Numbered from the stretch's first letter, positions 48,439-60,694 are shown. The stretch: 64,000 nucleotides of DNA from Pascua guehoae (GCA_001600415.1 BCJX01000004.1:230104-294103), one strand, 5' to 3'. The notes: generated by a model from the letters alone, not told the origin. Made by a program: numbers and translations.

Positions 48439-49736
48439 CACGCAGTAGACAAGAACAAGCACACCAACACCAACACACCACACACCATCAGCATCATCGG
48501 CATCAGACACCATGTTTAGCACATTGTGGCTTGTACCAGCCATATATTCTTGAAGGATGCCACCATAGCATGTACATAGCAGTACCAATTTGCATACACG
48601 TCGCAACACATAGTACCACCAGCAGCAGCCGCCACGAGGCGGTTGGAGCAACCGAGCACTGAGCGGCAAGCAAGACGCATGTCGCCATCGCAAAGATGCA
48701 AAGGTGGAGGCGGGGCTCGCCACAGCCGTACCCGCCGGCACATGCACACTTTGTGGTGACTCGCCAGGGGGTCGCAGGGGGTCAGCTGATGATGATGTCG
48801 ATGGGTCCAGTGGGCACTATGATGCCGCGTTTACGTTGGCGTTTACGTACCGATCGAGCGACCTGGACCTAGCCCAGCCCAGTCAAAGTTAAGCGAGATG
48901 AAAGCGAAGGTGACGGAGGCCCCGACGCCGAGTACACGACAGTAGATGGGAGATGGGAGACCAATCGAACCATTGTCTCGGGCCCACCGCGGCGCCGCGG
49001 CCCGTCCCCGTCCCGGTGTGTTTCATCTTGGAATCGAGGTGGGCAAATGGCCCCTTGCGCCTTGGATATCCGCCTTCTGGCGTCTGTTCCGTCGTTTGCC
49101 GCTGCGTCCTTCCGTCTCTGCATCTTTGGCGTCTTTGTCGTCTGCACCTTTTGATCAAGGGCCAACGCCTTTGCGTCTCGACCACGTCAGGTATGTCTAT
49201 CTGCAACGCCCACTTCCAAGACGTCTTCCGTACAGTCGTGTACTGTACGCCAGTCGTGCTGTCAAAGCGATAGCCAATGGGCACAGGTGTGCATCTCACG
49301 TCGAGCTCGTGCCGGCGTCTCGTCTCGCGTCTCGCGTCTCTGTACTTTTGGCAGTCGTTGCTTGATCTCCACTGCACTACTGACTGCATTGCAATGTACT
49401 GCACTGCAGGGTACGCACTGTATGCACTGTACGCACTGCACTGCACGCACTGCACACAATGCACGCACTGCACGTACGACGACTGCACAACTGCAACTGG
49501 ACGGCACAACCGCACCGCAGAATCTCATTACGGCCGCCAGCTCTTTCAGAGTCTACCTTCTACGTCTTCTGTACACGTTTTTGTCTTCTCTGGTCTCGCT
49601 TGCTTTCTCCCGCTCACTCTCCTGCTCCTGCTACTTCTCTCCTCCCCTCTCTTTCCTGCTCCCGCTCCCTGTCGCAGCCTCTCGCTCACTCTCGCTCACT
49701 CCCTCGCACTCTCTCGCACCCTGCATCTCCTCGGCC
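48439..49736. other. convergent intergenic region with a GCACTGCAC repeat
   Basis: Between the kinase stop and the arrestin-like stop. It contains the tandem repeat at 49381-49499 and no supported gene. Confidence 0.6.
49381..49499. repeat. imperfect tandem repeat of GCACTGCAC / GTACGCACT words
   Basis: About ten imperfect copies of a 9-10 bp word (gcactgcac, gcactgtac) are strung together. The words are partly self-complementary (gcactgcac/gtgcagtgc), so the array could fold. A related gcactgcactgcaatg word occurs upstream of the NCBP3-like start near 55477. Confidence 0.75.
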
Positions 49737-52700
49737 CTAACTGTACGCTGGCGGCCCGCCGGCCCCGCCGCCAAAGTACCCGGGGGGCGCCTCGGCCTCG
49801 TCGTGCGGGTGCGGATGCGCGTGGCCGTGGGCGCTGCGGGCGTGTGGGTGCGGGTGTGCATGGGCTGGGCGGTCGGTATGCTGGGTGTGCGCGTGAGTGT
49901 GCTGGGTGACACCCATGCGAGAGCGCGCGACGCCGCCTGCGGCCTCGGCGGCCTCGCTGGCGGCAAACGACGGGGGGTGGTCGCCGTCCATGAGGTCCAT
50001 GTTGAGGGGGTGGCCGAGCTGGCCGAGTTGGCCGAGCTGGCTGAGCTGGCCCATGTCCATGCCCTGCATGAGCATGGGGTCCATGCCCATGGGGATCTGG
50101 CCCATTGACCCAATGGGCATGGCGTCAATCGACGGCGGGGGCATGCCGACGTACCCGCCCATGCCCATGTTGACGTCGCGCTCGCTAAAGCCCGGGAGAG
50201 CGGGGAGGGACGGCTCGTCAATCCCCGGCGGCATGTCGTCGTGCATGTCGACGACGCGCGCGCCGAGGCCGATGCGCGCCATGAGTGCCGCCGGGTCGTC
50301 GGCGCCCGGGTCCAGACCCAGGCGCGCCGCCATGCCGCCCACGACGCCCGCGTCCTCGCCCGCCTCGGACGGCGGGTCAATCGACGACGTCACGCCAAAC
50401 GACGCCGCGACCGGCGGTGGCGCCATGGAAAAGGTTTCATAGCCGTCGTACTGGGCGTCAGCGCAAGTCGGGCGGGGTGTAGGTGGGGGTGAGGAGAGGG
50501 TGGGCACGGTGGGGAGGGTCTTTGTTGGTGGAAAGCAGCGTTCAAGACTAGATAGGAATCATAGGCCGGTCGGGCAAAGGAGACGAGAACAGATGGGCAC
50601 GAGGATGGGGAACAGACGAGTGTATCGCACACGATGCAATGGTTCTTGCACTCGCAGGCATGTGGTCAAGCCATAATACACTCGCCTGTCCAACCCGCTC
50701 AACCTCCACTGCCTCGCCTGCTTGGCCCACTCGACAACTTGGCCGCCTACTCAACTTGACCTCAACTTGCCCATCGCTCCCCCACACTCCTGACCTCGCT
50801 CAGACTCACCTCGACCCAGCTGGCCAGCTCTCCGCGGCGTTCGTGCTCGCCGTCAATGGCAAACTCGTCAAAGTTGACAGGCACGAGGCGCTGGCTCGGC
50901 ACGACATGGGCGAGCATGGGCGCGACGCCCGAGCGCATCTGGGCCTCGCTCTCGGTGAAGGTCGGGAGGGCCGTGTCCGACGTATCGGGGTCCTGGGCGG
51001 CGGGCGCGTGCGGCGGCGGGGGAGGTCCAGCGTGCATGCCCGAGTCTGTGTGGTCGTCAATGGGCGAGGTGTGGGACCCGCTTGGTCCCGCGGGCCCGGC
51101 CTCGTCGGCGGTGGGGCCGCCGCCAAACGAGCCAAATGCGCGGACGGGCCCGGCGTCATACTCGAATGGCGGGGGAGCGCCGCTCTCGACATCGACGCGC
51201 ATCGTGCCCGTCTCGCCGACAACGTCGCGGCCCTTGCGGCGGTACGCTTCGCGCGCGTCCTCGTCGTCGTCTGGGAGGGCACCGACGTCGCGCGCGTCGC
51301 TCCCGTCCCCGAGCGCGGGGGCGAGGCCGCGCTCAATGAGGACGGTACGTGGCTCGCGCCACGCGGGCGGGCGCACAGTCAGGCCGTGCTCGACTGTCCA
51401 CTCGCCCCCGGCAATGCCGAGGGCGACGCGGACCGCAAAGCGCACCGTGTGGTACGGTGTGTGCGCCGAGGGCGCGTTCCCGCTCGCATTGTGCGTCACG
51501 GTCGGGAGCGTAAAGAGGAGGCGTAGTGGTGGGTGGCCCGAGCCAGGGTACCGCAGCAGCTTGCCTGTAAAGCACACAATCGACGTGAGCGTGTTGGCGT
51601 CGGCGCCAGAGCCAATGCTCATGGTCGTACTCGTGCTCCCCCGGCGTGGAGGAGGCAGCGCAGTGTGCGTGCGCGTAGGCGACAGCTGGTCTCCAGCGGG
51701 CGGCTGCGGGGATGGATGAGCCGCCTCTGCCACGTCGCTGCCACCGTCACGCGCGAGGTCAACGTGCCGGACGAGATCGACACGCACGCGCCGGAGAGAC
51801 CGCAGCGTCTCATCTGGGTCACCCTGCGCGACGAGCCCTGCGAGCCCCACCCTCGCACGCTGCTTGGGCCGCACCTCGATGCCGAAATGCAGCGCGTCCC
51901 CGAGCCGCGGCCGCTCCGTCGCCACAACAAGGCGCACATGCACGCCGTCGCGCTCCAGCACCGTCTGGCGCTCCTCGTCGGCCTCATCGGCCGCGTCGTC
52001 CACATCGCCGACCGGGTCGACCGGATCGGGAGGTGTGCCCTCGACCCCAATCGTCTCGGCCAGCACCTCGCCGCTAGCCAGGGCCAGCCGCACATGCAGC
52101 GTCCACCGCACCGCACCCCCGGGGCCCAGCTCGAGCGTCCCCGGTAGTGAGTTTACGCCGTCCAGCGACGCAGGGAGGGGGATGAGGAAACGGTGCGCAG
52201 AAGGGAACGGGCGCGAGGGGTCTGCCGACCCCGACGACGACGCGTGCGGAGGCGGGTAGAGCACCTGCTCTGATGGCGCGAGGAGCGCAATGTCCGGGCG
52301 GCCGGGGAGGGAGTCGGTCAGTCGTGCCGTCACAGTCCTGGGCGTTAGTCATGTACATATGGTGATGGGTCGGGGACGAGGTACAAGTAGTGCAGCCGCC
52401 AATGATGTAGACATCAGTGACCTGTAGCACAAGCGGCATGGCAGGTAGTCGATGTAGTACACTGTTGCCCTGCGGGGTGCACGTGCGTGGCCACCATCAA
52501 AGGCGAGCCCACCCATGCCCCTTCGGTGCAGCTGCGGTGCACATGCCTGCGCTGCGCACCGCAAGCATGGATGACTACTCGGCACTGCAGCCAGCTCGGC
52601 CTCCTGCGTGCCCTCGCAGCCGCACACCACCACACTCACAGACTCTTGACGGCCTGGGTGCTCGCCTGCCCGAGGCCCTTTACAAACACCTCGCCCTGGA

Positions 52701-53193
52701 GGGTGTGTCCCCAGAAGAATCCCGGCGCGTCGGGGAGGGGCGTGACGAGGATCTGTGGCTGGGTGGGTGCATATGTCGGCGGCGGCGGGCCGGGGGGCGG
52801 TGGCGCGTCCGCCGCGCGTGGTGCGGGTGGTGGCAAGGGTGATGGGTCAATGTGGGGGGGTAGGTCGGCGTGGGCTGGGGGAGGGGAGAGGGGTGCGTGC
52901 GCATAGGTGAGCGTGTCGTGTTGCGGTGGTAGCGGCGAGAGGTCGTCGGGTCCCGCGACGCGCGCGCCTGGCACCGGAGCGTGAGCGTCGAGAGGCGCGA
53001 GGCGTCTTTCGAGGTCGGACGTAATGTCCTCGGACACGGTCGAGGCGGTCGACGGTGAGGGGGGGTCGGCTGGTGGTGTGGGCGTGCGCTTCGGGCTGCC
53101 CGGTGGGGAGAGGTAGGCCGGGGCGGGTGGTTGTGGCGGTGGTGGTTGTGGGGGAGCGGATGAGGGGCCGGCACAGCCTGGGTCCCCTTGCAT
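49737..53193 (-). CDS. arrestin-like protein with C-terminal PPxY motifs
   Basis: Exons 52640-53193, 50810-52337 and 49737-50450 join to 931 residues. After a Pro/Ser-rich N terminus, GFFWGHTLQGEVFVKGL begins an arrestin-like beta-sandwich (TVTARLTDSLPGRPDIALL, RFLIPLPASLDGVNSLPGTL). A second sandwich contains CFTGKLLRYPGSGHPPLRLL and TPYHTVRFAVRVALG. The C terminus has Met/Gly/Gln-rich repeats (GQLSQLGQLGQLG), a His/Ala-rich stretch (AHTQHTDRPAHAHPHPHA) and ends with PPGY and PPAY, motifs that bind WW domains of Rsp5/Nedd4 ubiquitin ligases. By family knowledge, fungal alpha-arrestins recruit Rsp5 to plasma-membrane transporters for endocytosis. The arrestin call rests on motif and layout rather than strong sequence identity. 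Introns are 302 and 359 nt. Confidence 0.68.
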
Positions 53194-53768
53194 GGTGGTG
53201 AGTGATGATGGTGGATGGTGATGAGGAGGATGAGGAGAGAGAGAGAGAGATAGACGACAATGAATGGCATTGATTATTGATGTCAGGTGTGCGTCGTCGC
53301 ACAGTGGGACGCGCATGGTTCCTTGCAGCCAGCCAGCCCACAGTTGCACCGCCCCCCAGCGCGTCTAGTTTAATAATGGGTTTACTTACGCACGCCCTCT
53401 CTCCTCCACCTGGGGGCCAGACCACAGACCACACCACACCCGGGCTCCTCGCAACATCCGCACCCACCCACGCACCGCTCCCCGCCCCTTGCGCAGCAGG
53501 CGATGCAAACCCACTTTTAACCCCGTGGCACGCTAAATCTCAACTCTCTCATACATGGTATACGCAACAACTATGCACCCTCATCGTCTACATGTAATGC
53601 GCATCGTCGTGGTCAATCGAGCATGCCAACAAGGCGCGGCGGCCATTTTGGGCGTGACGCGCCCGTGCCTCCAGGGCCCATCCGTTCGCGACTCGTACCC
53701 ACGACCCCACCGCTACCGCTCCTACCGCACCGCCGTGCTGCACGCGCGCCTGCCGTCTAGCAAACCGC
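53194..53768. promoter_or_regulatory. promoter region of the arrestin-like gene / 3' flank of SEC9
   Basis: The two minus-strand genes are in tandem here. A GA-rich run (gagagagagagatag) near 53235-53255 lies just upstream of the arrestin start. No gene seen. Confidence 0.5.
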
Positions 53769-55103
53769 CTAACGGATCGCGTCGAGGCGGCTCGTGTTCT
53801 GCCGCACCCTGACGTTGAGGCGGTCCGTCTTGTCCGTGATACGCCCAATGCGCTGGTTCTGGCGGTCGACCTCGCCACCCATCGCCTTGGCCAGGCTGTT
53901 GAGGCGCTTCGAGACGTCGAGCGTCTCGTCCAGGTTGTCCTCGAGCTCGTCCTCGAGCTCGTCGTCGGACGCCGTCGCATCAAACTGGTACCGCTTGCGC
54001 GCCTCGGCTCGGCGGGCCTGTGCCCCGGGATTCATGGGGTCGCGACCATACTGGCCGACGCCCGCGGCCTCGTTCAGGTGACGACGCGTCTCGTGTACGT
54101 CCTGCATCGCCCCAAGGCGGTCGTCACGCTCCATCTGGTGCCGCTCGGCAATCTTCTGGTCCTGGGCGCGACGCTTGGCATCCTGTACTGTTAGTTTGAG
54201 CCCATACAAAAGAGAGAGAGAGAGAGAGAGAGACCCAGGCGCGCCACACAGGACAACCAAGGGTGGATTGTGCGGGGTCAACTGTCACATGCCGCAAAAG
54301 GCGGCACGTCACTCCGAGTTGCACAGACCCGGCAGAGCACCAAGCACTGCCCTCATACCAGTCCACGCACCTTGTTCCAAACGACGACGGGGCGGAAGAT
54401 GCTACGGTTGAGCTGCTTGAGCTCCTTGGCCTTGTCCTCGGCACGGCCAGAGTCGGCCTTGGCCTTGTCGAGGTGACGCTCCGAGTTGGCGAGCGACTCG
54501 GACTGGTCTGCAAGCCTCGAGATTGTGCCACGGGCGTTCTCCTCGGCCTCGCGGGCGAGACGGAGCGCGTTCCTTGGGTGTGAGCGTTGCAAGGGATGGC
54601 ACAGGGGTGAAACGGTCTAGTGGGCGAGTCGCTCCCACCTCCACTTTCCGCCCTACTCACCTCGAGCTCGCCAGCGAGTCCATCTTGGTCTCACGCATCT
54701 GCGCCTTGATGCCCTCAATCTCCTCGTCCTCGTCAAAGTCTTCCTCCTGCTCGCGCCCATCGTAGCCGTACTTGCGCTGCGATATCTGGGCCGTCCGTGC
54801 CTTTGCCTGGCCGGCGTCCATCCCGCCAAAGAGCTCGTTGCGCGCCGCGTCGGTATCAGGGTTGGGGCCGGACTTGATGCCGTACGGGTTGTTTGGGTCG
54901 CTTCCGAGGGCACGGGTCTTCTGCACTGCCGCATACGGGTCCGCATGACCGCCAGAGGCGTACGGGTCGCGCGCGCCAGGGTTACCGCCGCCATAGCCGT
55001 TGCCGTTGGCACCTCCCGGGCGGGCGTATGGGTCGCGAGCAGCAGGCTGCTGGCCAGGGGCGGGGGGGATGAGGGGTGCGTCCTTCTTGCGGAAAAAGCC
55101 CAT
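53769..55103 (-). CDS. SEC9: Sec9-type SNAP-25 family t-SNARE
   Basis: Exons 54661-55103, 54371-54572 and 53769-54182 join to 352 residues. The N terminus (MGFFRKKDAPLIPP, then Gly/Asn/Pro/Tyr-rich repeats with ARDPYA) is unstructured, as in fungal Sec9. The Qb SNARE helix spans exons 1-2 (IKAQMRETKMDSLASSRNAL, REAEENARGTISRLADQSES, LANSERHLDKAK). The linker has QLNRSIFRPVVVWNK. The Qc helix forms the C terminus (VSKRLNSLAKAMGGEVDRQN, QRIGRITDKTDRLNVRVRQN). There is no membrane anchor or palmitoylation cysteine cluster, again as in yeast Sec9. It pairs with Sso and Snc proteins to fuse exocytic vesicles at the plasma membrane. It is divergent from the NCBP3-like gene. Confidence 0.93.
54209..54233. 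repeat. GA microsatellite inside a SEC9 intron
   Basis: An agagagag run lies within the second intron of SEC9 (54183-54370); the coding exons are unaffected. Confidence 0.8.
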
Positions 55104-55698
55104 GGTGGTGGTGGTGGTGGTCTGTTGGAGATAAAGGAGGGGGTGGTAGGGGGCTGAGGTTGGACGCGTGTGGGGGGTTTATAAATCGAAGGGGGCTGTG
55201 GGACGAGGCAGTGCGGGGCGGGTTGACGGGATTATTATGCGACAAAGAGGCACAGGGGAAAGTGCACCAGTCTAGTTTATTAATGGTTTCTATGTCGTCG
55301 GGGCAATACAGTCGGTCGTCGTTAGGGAAAGGTTCTGGGGGGCGAATGGTCTTGGAGTAGTGACGAGAGTGTGAGGAATGAATAGAGAGACGAAGAGCGA
55401 GTTGGAGATGAGGGTGAGAGGGTGAGAGAGAGAGATGGAGAGGAGAGTCGTGCGATGCGAGTGCAGTCGTCGTTTGTTGCACTGCACTGCAATGTCCACA
55501 CCACAATTCAGGGACAAATCCCATCCCCGCCACCCACCCCCAGGTTTGAGCCTGACACTTTGCACCCAGGCCAGGGGAGAGATCACGTTTCGTGTCAGGC
55601 TCAAAAGTTCAGCTTGCTTTGGCTCTGTGTTGTTTCTGCAACCAACACAACCTCGCTCGCATTCACAACATCCACACCCGCATCTACAGTACACAATC
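55104..55698. promoter_or_regulatory. divergent promoter region between SEC9 and NCBP3-like gene
   Basis: The 595 bp separate opposite start codons. A GGT microsatellite touches the SEC9 start, and a GAGAGA run lies near 55420-55440. No coding frame is supported. Confidence 0.5.
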
Positions 55699-57457
55699 AT
55701 GGAGTTTGGCGGACTCCCTTATGACGAAAACGAAGCAGCCGCAGCCGCAGCTGCCGAGGCCGCGGCGGCCGCAGCGAGCACGACCCTAGACGCCGACGGC
55801 GACCACCCGATGCTCGACCGCCCACTCGACGACTTTATTGTCCCCAATGACGAACGTCGTGGTAGCCGCGAACGCGCACCGCGTGAACCTGTTCCAGAGC
55901 ACGTCCAGTCTCTCATCGGACGCATGGGCAAGGGAAAGGTGTACCTCGTTGACGAGAGTCCCGCAATCATTCACCGCGATGGCGAGGAGCGTATCCGACG
56001 GGATCCGGTGAGTGCCAGTGAAGGGCGACAACGGGTTGAGGTTGTTGTTGTGTGCGTGCATGCGTGTGTCATCACCAAACACAAGGTTTTTCCGCGTTAT
56101 GCTGTTGCCCCTTCCTTACAATCTTCCGCGGTCGGGCCCATGTTTGCATGTATTGCCTAGCATCTACATGGATGAGCTGACACTTAGCGCCTCTCCCGAC
56201 TCGCAGAAGAGCTTGACAGGCAAGACCCCACGAGCTGGCTCGGTACGTCCTCCCAAGATACCACAACCATGGCTGTGATCAAGTCTTGCTAACGTTCAGA
56301 GGCCATCTCTGAGACGGCGCCGTCACCCATCCGCCCGACTGCACTCTACGTCTCGTCTGAGCTGATCAAGCACCTGTCGACGGCAAAGGTGTTCACCTGG
56401 ACCTCCGAGTTAGGCGCGGCTGCTATGGGTGAGTGACTTTTCTGCTCTTGGGGTAGTACGAGCGCTATGACGGTCGATCTTCTCCACATCGACCGCAGGC
56501 TCTACACAGCGCATCATCTGACGTATAACAGGCATCGAGTGGCTGAACGATTCTACGCTCATTCTCCTCTTCCGCACGGCCGCGGACGCGCTCCTGGGTC
56601 TGTCCATGATTGCGAAAGCCGGCTTTGACCCAACCGAGGGCGACGACCCGCTGCTTGAGCGCGCAGCACACTCGTTCCCGCCGAGTCTACTTCCCCAGCG
56701 TCTCCCAAGCCCCGAGCGTTGGGGGCGGGACTCGCGCTCTGCCTCGCCCCGCCGGCGCGGAAGCGCTGGCCGTGGCCGTGGAACGCGTGCGTGGGACGAC
56801 GATGAGGAACTACCCGCCGCGGATGACGAGGGTGGCCCTGTTCGCCGTCGCGGACGTGGCGCGTTCAATGCCGACGGTGGCGCACGCTCAGGCAGTGGGT
56901 CTCCACGACGCGGTATGGACGAGGCACCCGCGCCCGCGCCAATGGAGACGCGGTTCGTCGAAGGCGTTGACCCCCACGCGCGCGTCACGGTGCGGTACGC
57001 GACGGCGGCGGACGCCGAGCTCCGCCGGACCGCAGGACAGAGCGAGTGGTATGCCCGCCACGGGCGGATGGCAGGCAAAGAGGTGGCGCCCCGCCGCAAC
57101 CTCCGGGGATACGGGCACGACGAGCCGCTCAGCCTCCGCGACCGCGTCGGGACGTCGGGCGAGGGACGCGAGTTTGCCAGCCGCATCCGCGGACGTCGAT
57201 ACGACCCGCGCGACCACGACCGGGACCGCGATCCCCGCGAAAGGAGGCGGCCAAATGTGTCCGACCTCGACGCCGACCTCGACAGCTTTGCCGCCCGCCG
57301 CGACGGCAGGGAGGACGAGTGGAGCGACCGGAGGGAGGACCGGAGGGAGGATCGGAGGGGCGGCAGGGGCGGGAGAGGTGGACGGCAGCCGCGCGCCAGG
57401 CAGGAGGATCTCGATCGTGAGCTCGACGAAATGTTCTCGGCCAGGCGGGACGAGTAG
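55699..57457 (+). CDS. NCBP3-like RNA-binding protein
   Basis: Exons 55699-56007, 56188-56242, 56300-56428 and 56532-57457 join to 472 residues. After an Ala-rich N terminus and a GKVYLVDESPAI segment, an RRM-like fold appears: TALYVSSELIKHLSTAKVF, then MGIEWLNDSTLILLFRTAAD built across splice 3. GIEWLNDST matches the NCBP3 RRM, where human NCBP3 has a similar IEW-(I/L)-(N/D)-D core. Further on, VTVRYATAADAELRRTAGQS then EWYARHGRMAGKE resembles the conserved NCBP3 R-Y-A-T-K-x-D and Y-x-K-Y-G block. The C terminus is Arg/Asp/Gly-rich (RGG and RED-type repeats). NCBP3 pairs with NCBP1 and the TREX/EJC machinery in mRNA export; a role in nuclear mRNA handling is inferred. Confidence 0.72.
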
Positions 57458-57965
57458 GTGGATGGATGGGGGGTGTAGAGTCGCAAGTTTTGAGAGGCAT
57501 TGGTAGTGATTAAGTATTGATGAGAGGCATTGTTCATCGTCACTTGACATGGGCCGCGCTTATGTTTTGACGTCCATCTGATCTACGCTTCCGGTGCGGT
57601 AATGTCTGCGTTTGTCGCATATTTCCTGCGAGATTGTCACTGCCGCTGCCAGCGCTGCCATCGTCGTGCCCACTATCGTCGACGGGCGATAAGCGATGGG
57701 CTGTCAACGTCTGCCTTGGCATGGCGGATTGTGAGCCCCAGAAGTCATGCTCTGAAAACGCAACTAACTGCTGTGTAGCCAGTATTCACAGCAGAGGGAC
57801 TAGTTCACCTCCCCAAGGTACACATCTTGGCATCATCCTTGGAAGTCATCCAGAACTGAGTGTGGCAGGCCTCCGGTACATAACATCGCACGGCGTGCTC
57901 GCTACCAGTTGCGCTTCGTGACCTGCTAACCCCGTTTTTGCATCACGACCACCGTCACCACGACC
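57458..57965. other. short convergent intergenic region
   Basis: Between the NCBP3-like stop and the F-box/RCC1 stop. Nothing recognisable is seen. Confidence 0.6.
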
Positions 57966-59828
57966 CTACTCATCATGCCCGCCGATCGACACCCGGCTGG
58001 GACCCGCCGCGTTGTGTCGAACCCGCGTTCCCAACGTGTTCGCCACCCGACTCGCCAGACCTCGGATACCAGCTCGCTGCCTGTCGTCTGGGGGATGGTA
58101 TACCGGGGGCGAGGGAGCGAAGTGCGGCACGCGGCGGCCGGGCATGAGCGACGGGGGGATGGGCCGGAGGGCAATGGCGGAAAGAATGCCCCGTGACGCT
58201 CCGACGGTAAAGACAAACGGCTCCCCCATGTCGTCGGGGGTGAGGACGACTCTGCGCGCCGTCGTCCGCGTGTCCGTGTCGTATACTTGGCGCGCGAGAT
58301 TGGCTTCCAATCCCCAGGTATACACTGTCCCGTGCGCGGTGGACAGGATCCCGCGCGCGTCTTCGAGGTGCAGGCTCGTCACCTCGCCCACGTCGGCGTG
58401 GAGTTCGAGTATGACGGGGCGCAAGAGGTGGCCCGTGTCGCGCGCCTTGCCGGCCTTGAATGACTCGTTGAAGTGGCACAATTTCACCCCCTGGCCGGGC
58501 GCGTAGACTGCAAAGTTGAAGCGCTTCTTGCCCTTTTCGCCCACTGGGACCCCGTAGACTGCGCTCGTGTGGACATAGCGCGCCGCAATAACCTGTGTAT
58601 TTGCCGGGTCGGAAAAGTGGGGCAACTAAGAAGTCAGTTTTGGCAATACAGCAAGGCATAGCAAGGCTTGAAAGTCGTCGACGTACGTGTTCCCATTCGC
58701 CAATGACGCTGCCGAAGGCTCCCTGCCTCAGCGTCCACAATTCCCCCTCGGCCGTCAAGGCAAGAATGACATTCTCGCCCTGTGTGACCGACACGACTCT
58801 CGTATAGCCATCCCCCGGGATGCGCGGCAGTTGGACCACTTTCGGTTCCAGTCCGCGCCCCACCAGCGCCTCGACGGGGTGTGTGCACCCAAACCGCTTG
58901 GTCATGGGTGTGCGGCAGACCCGTCCCGTCTTATCCCTGCCCGGTTTGAGTTCGTCGTAGGGCGTGGTCCACATGAACAGCGTGCCCTCGGCAGTCAGGC
59001 CGACCGTGTACATGCCCGTCGACACGGCGACAAAGTTGCGGCACAGCGCACGCAGCTCCCGCGGTGCGCGGACGCGTATCGCCTAGAAAAGAGTCAGCCT
59101 CGATCAATATCCCCACGGGGCCACGAAACTCACAAAACAAAACGGCCACAGCTCCCATGCGATACCCGTCGTATCGACAAGGACAGTGCACCCGCTCCCC
59201 CGGATGGCGCGAACAGGGCCACGCGGAACGGGAGCCACACACGCTCGAGCGGGGGTAACGGCCCCCGAGCCGTGTCCCAGTAGTCGTCCGTGTCGTACCG
59301 ACCCCGCCACAGGCCGCCCCGGGCATCCTGGGCAAGCACGAATCCATAGTCAAAGTAGCTCGACCCAAATTGGACATTGACAATGTCGTCCGGCCACTCC
59401 CCCGGGGGTCCAGAGGTGTCCGCGTCGAGCATGAGCGGCCGAGTGTCCGATACCACAAAGCCAGAGCGCGAGTGTGGCGGCCACGCCGTGCTTGAAATTG
59501 CGGCGGGGAGGGGTAGTGGCGCCCCAAACGGAATGACATATTCGCCATTTCTGGCCCGCCAGAGCCGCTGGTCAAACTGTCCTTGTCAGTTTCAATTGAA
59601 GAGTAGCGGGGATAGGATATGCCATTTGTCTTGTCTCTGCTTTGCCCTTGTGTTATGACTCACGAGGATTGTGCTTAGGTGCCGACACGTCAAGCCCAGC
59701 GACGCCAGGTCGCGCGTATTCACATAGGTCGCGAGCCGCCGGACGAGCTGTTTGGGCAGGCTCGAGATCGATGCGCCCCCCGGCGTCGAGTACGGTGGTG
59801 GCGGGTCGGAGAAGTCGCCATCGTCCAT
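57966..59828 (-). CDS. F-box protein with RCC1-like repeats; frame break in exon 2
   Basis: Exons 59664-59828, 59134-59576, 58687-59082 and 57966-58625. The first encodes an F-box-like stretch (ISSLPKQLVRRLATYVNTRD, LASLGLTCRHLSTIL). The rest has RCC1-type blades: FDQRLWRARNGEYVIPFG, GFVLAQDARGGLWRGR, YTVGLTAEGTLFMW, VILALTAEGELWTL, GTVYTWGLEANLA. Such proteins (yeast Saf1 is one) act as SCF ubiquitin-ligase substrate receptors. The splice sites are canonical, but exon 2 is 443 nt, which leaves the total one base short of a multiple of three. The frame reads sensibly to ERVWLPFRV (about 59225), and the next sensible stretch, PVRAIRGSGCTVLVDTTGIA, lies in the frame one base off. This is either a real one-base deletion (pseudogene) or a sequencing error. 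Confidence 0.7.
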
Positions 59829-60145
59829 GGTGGCAATGTTGTGGTTGTGAATGTTGTCGCTGGGCCGTGTTGACAACCAGGCGACATATATCTTGTTGGA
59901 GCCGGCTTGGCACCAGAGCTTAAATGTCCGATCGTCATTTCCCCTCGCGTCTCGACACGTATGCACCGTTGCTACAGTCGTTCCTCCTCCCCAGCCCTCA
60001 TTCTCCCCCCTCGCTCCCTTCCCGACCTTGTGCATGCTGAGAAGGTAAAAGAGACAAAAATATGTCCCGATTTGGATTTCTATTGGCTGGGTATTCAAAT
60101 ATGTCCAGTTAAGTGGTTGAAGGTGTCGCATTCGCACCAGGCAGT

Positions 60146-60233
60146 TGACAGGACAGGGATTCGAACCCCCGAGCACCAACAGATGATCCATTGCAAAATG
60201 CCGCAGACGCATTGTCCGCTTGTCTATCGGGAC
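60146..60233 (-). tRNA. tRNA-Cys(GCA)-like sequence with short intron, probably degenerate
   Basis: On the minus strand an A box (TAGACAAGCGG) and a B box (GGTTCGAATCC) are correctly spaced. The D stem pairs AGAC/GTCT. The anticodon stem pairs GCATT with GGTGC if a 12-nt intron (TGGATCATCTGT) is removed after position 37, giving loop TTGCAAT with anticodon GCA. The T stem needs one extra G in the loop. The acceptor stem pairs in only four of seven positions (GTCCCGA with TCCTGTC). Either it is a pseudo-tRNA or my folding is off by a few bases. Confidence 0.4.
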
Positions 60234-60694
60234 CGGTTATGCATATGGTCTCAACCGGATGCTTATGATGGTGAGTGTGGGAGCGGGAACTTAGACAAAT
60301 TTTCAGGTCACCCCATCATCCTGGATGCGTCCTGGAGAACAAGTTGCGGCTTGAGACCCACGTCGACTCTGGCGATCCTTCAAGGTGGGCAACATGCCGG
60401 CACGGTCCTCGGGGGTAGATGTTGCTATTCGTCACGCAGAACTATATCCCGCGCGCATCAGAACTGGGCGTTGAAGGTCAGCGGTCGGCCACCATCAGCG
60501 CGTTGGGAGCACCCAAAACATTGGCTGGCGCATGGCGCTTGAAGAAACAACCACAGATAAACTTGCTGATACTGCTCGACATGAACGATACAGTGCCATG
60601 ATCACATTATCTCGTCTTCTCCGCCACGACCTGCTTAATACGGGAACTGTTCTCGCTGCATGCGAGGCATGCATGTGAGGTGTTGTCTGTCAGA

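Noticed and set aside
60001..60542. plus-strand 211-codon frame across the tRNA-like sequence
   Set aside because: Part of it is the antisense translation of the tRNA-like element (TGIRTPEH-type sequence), a common annotation artefact.
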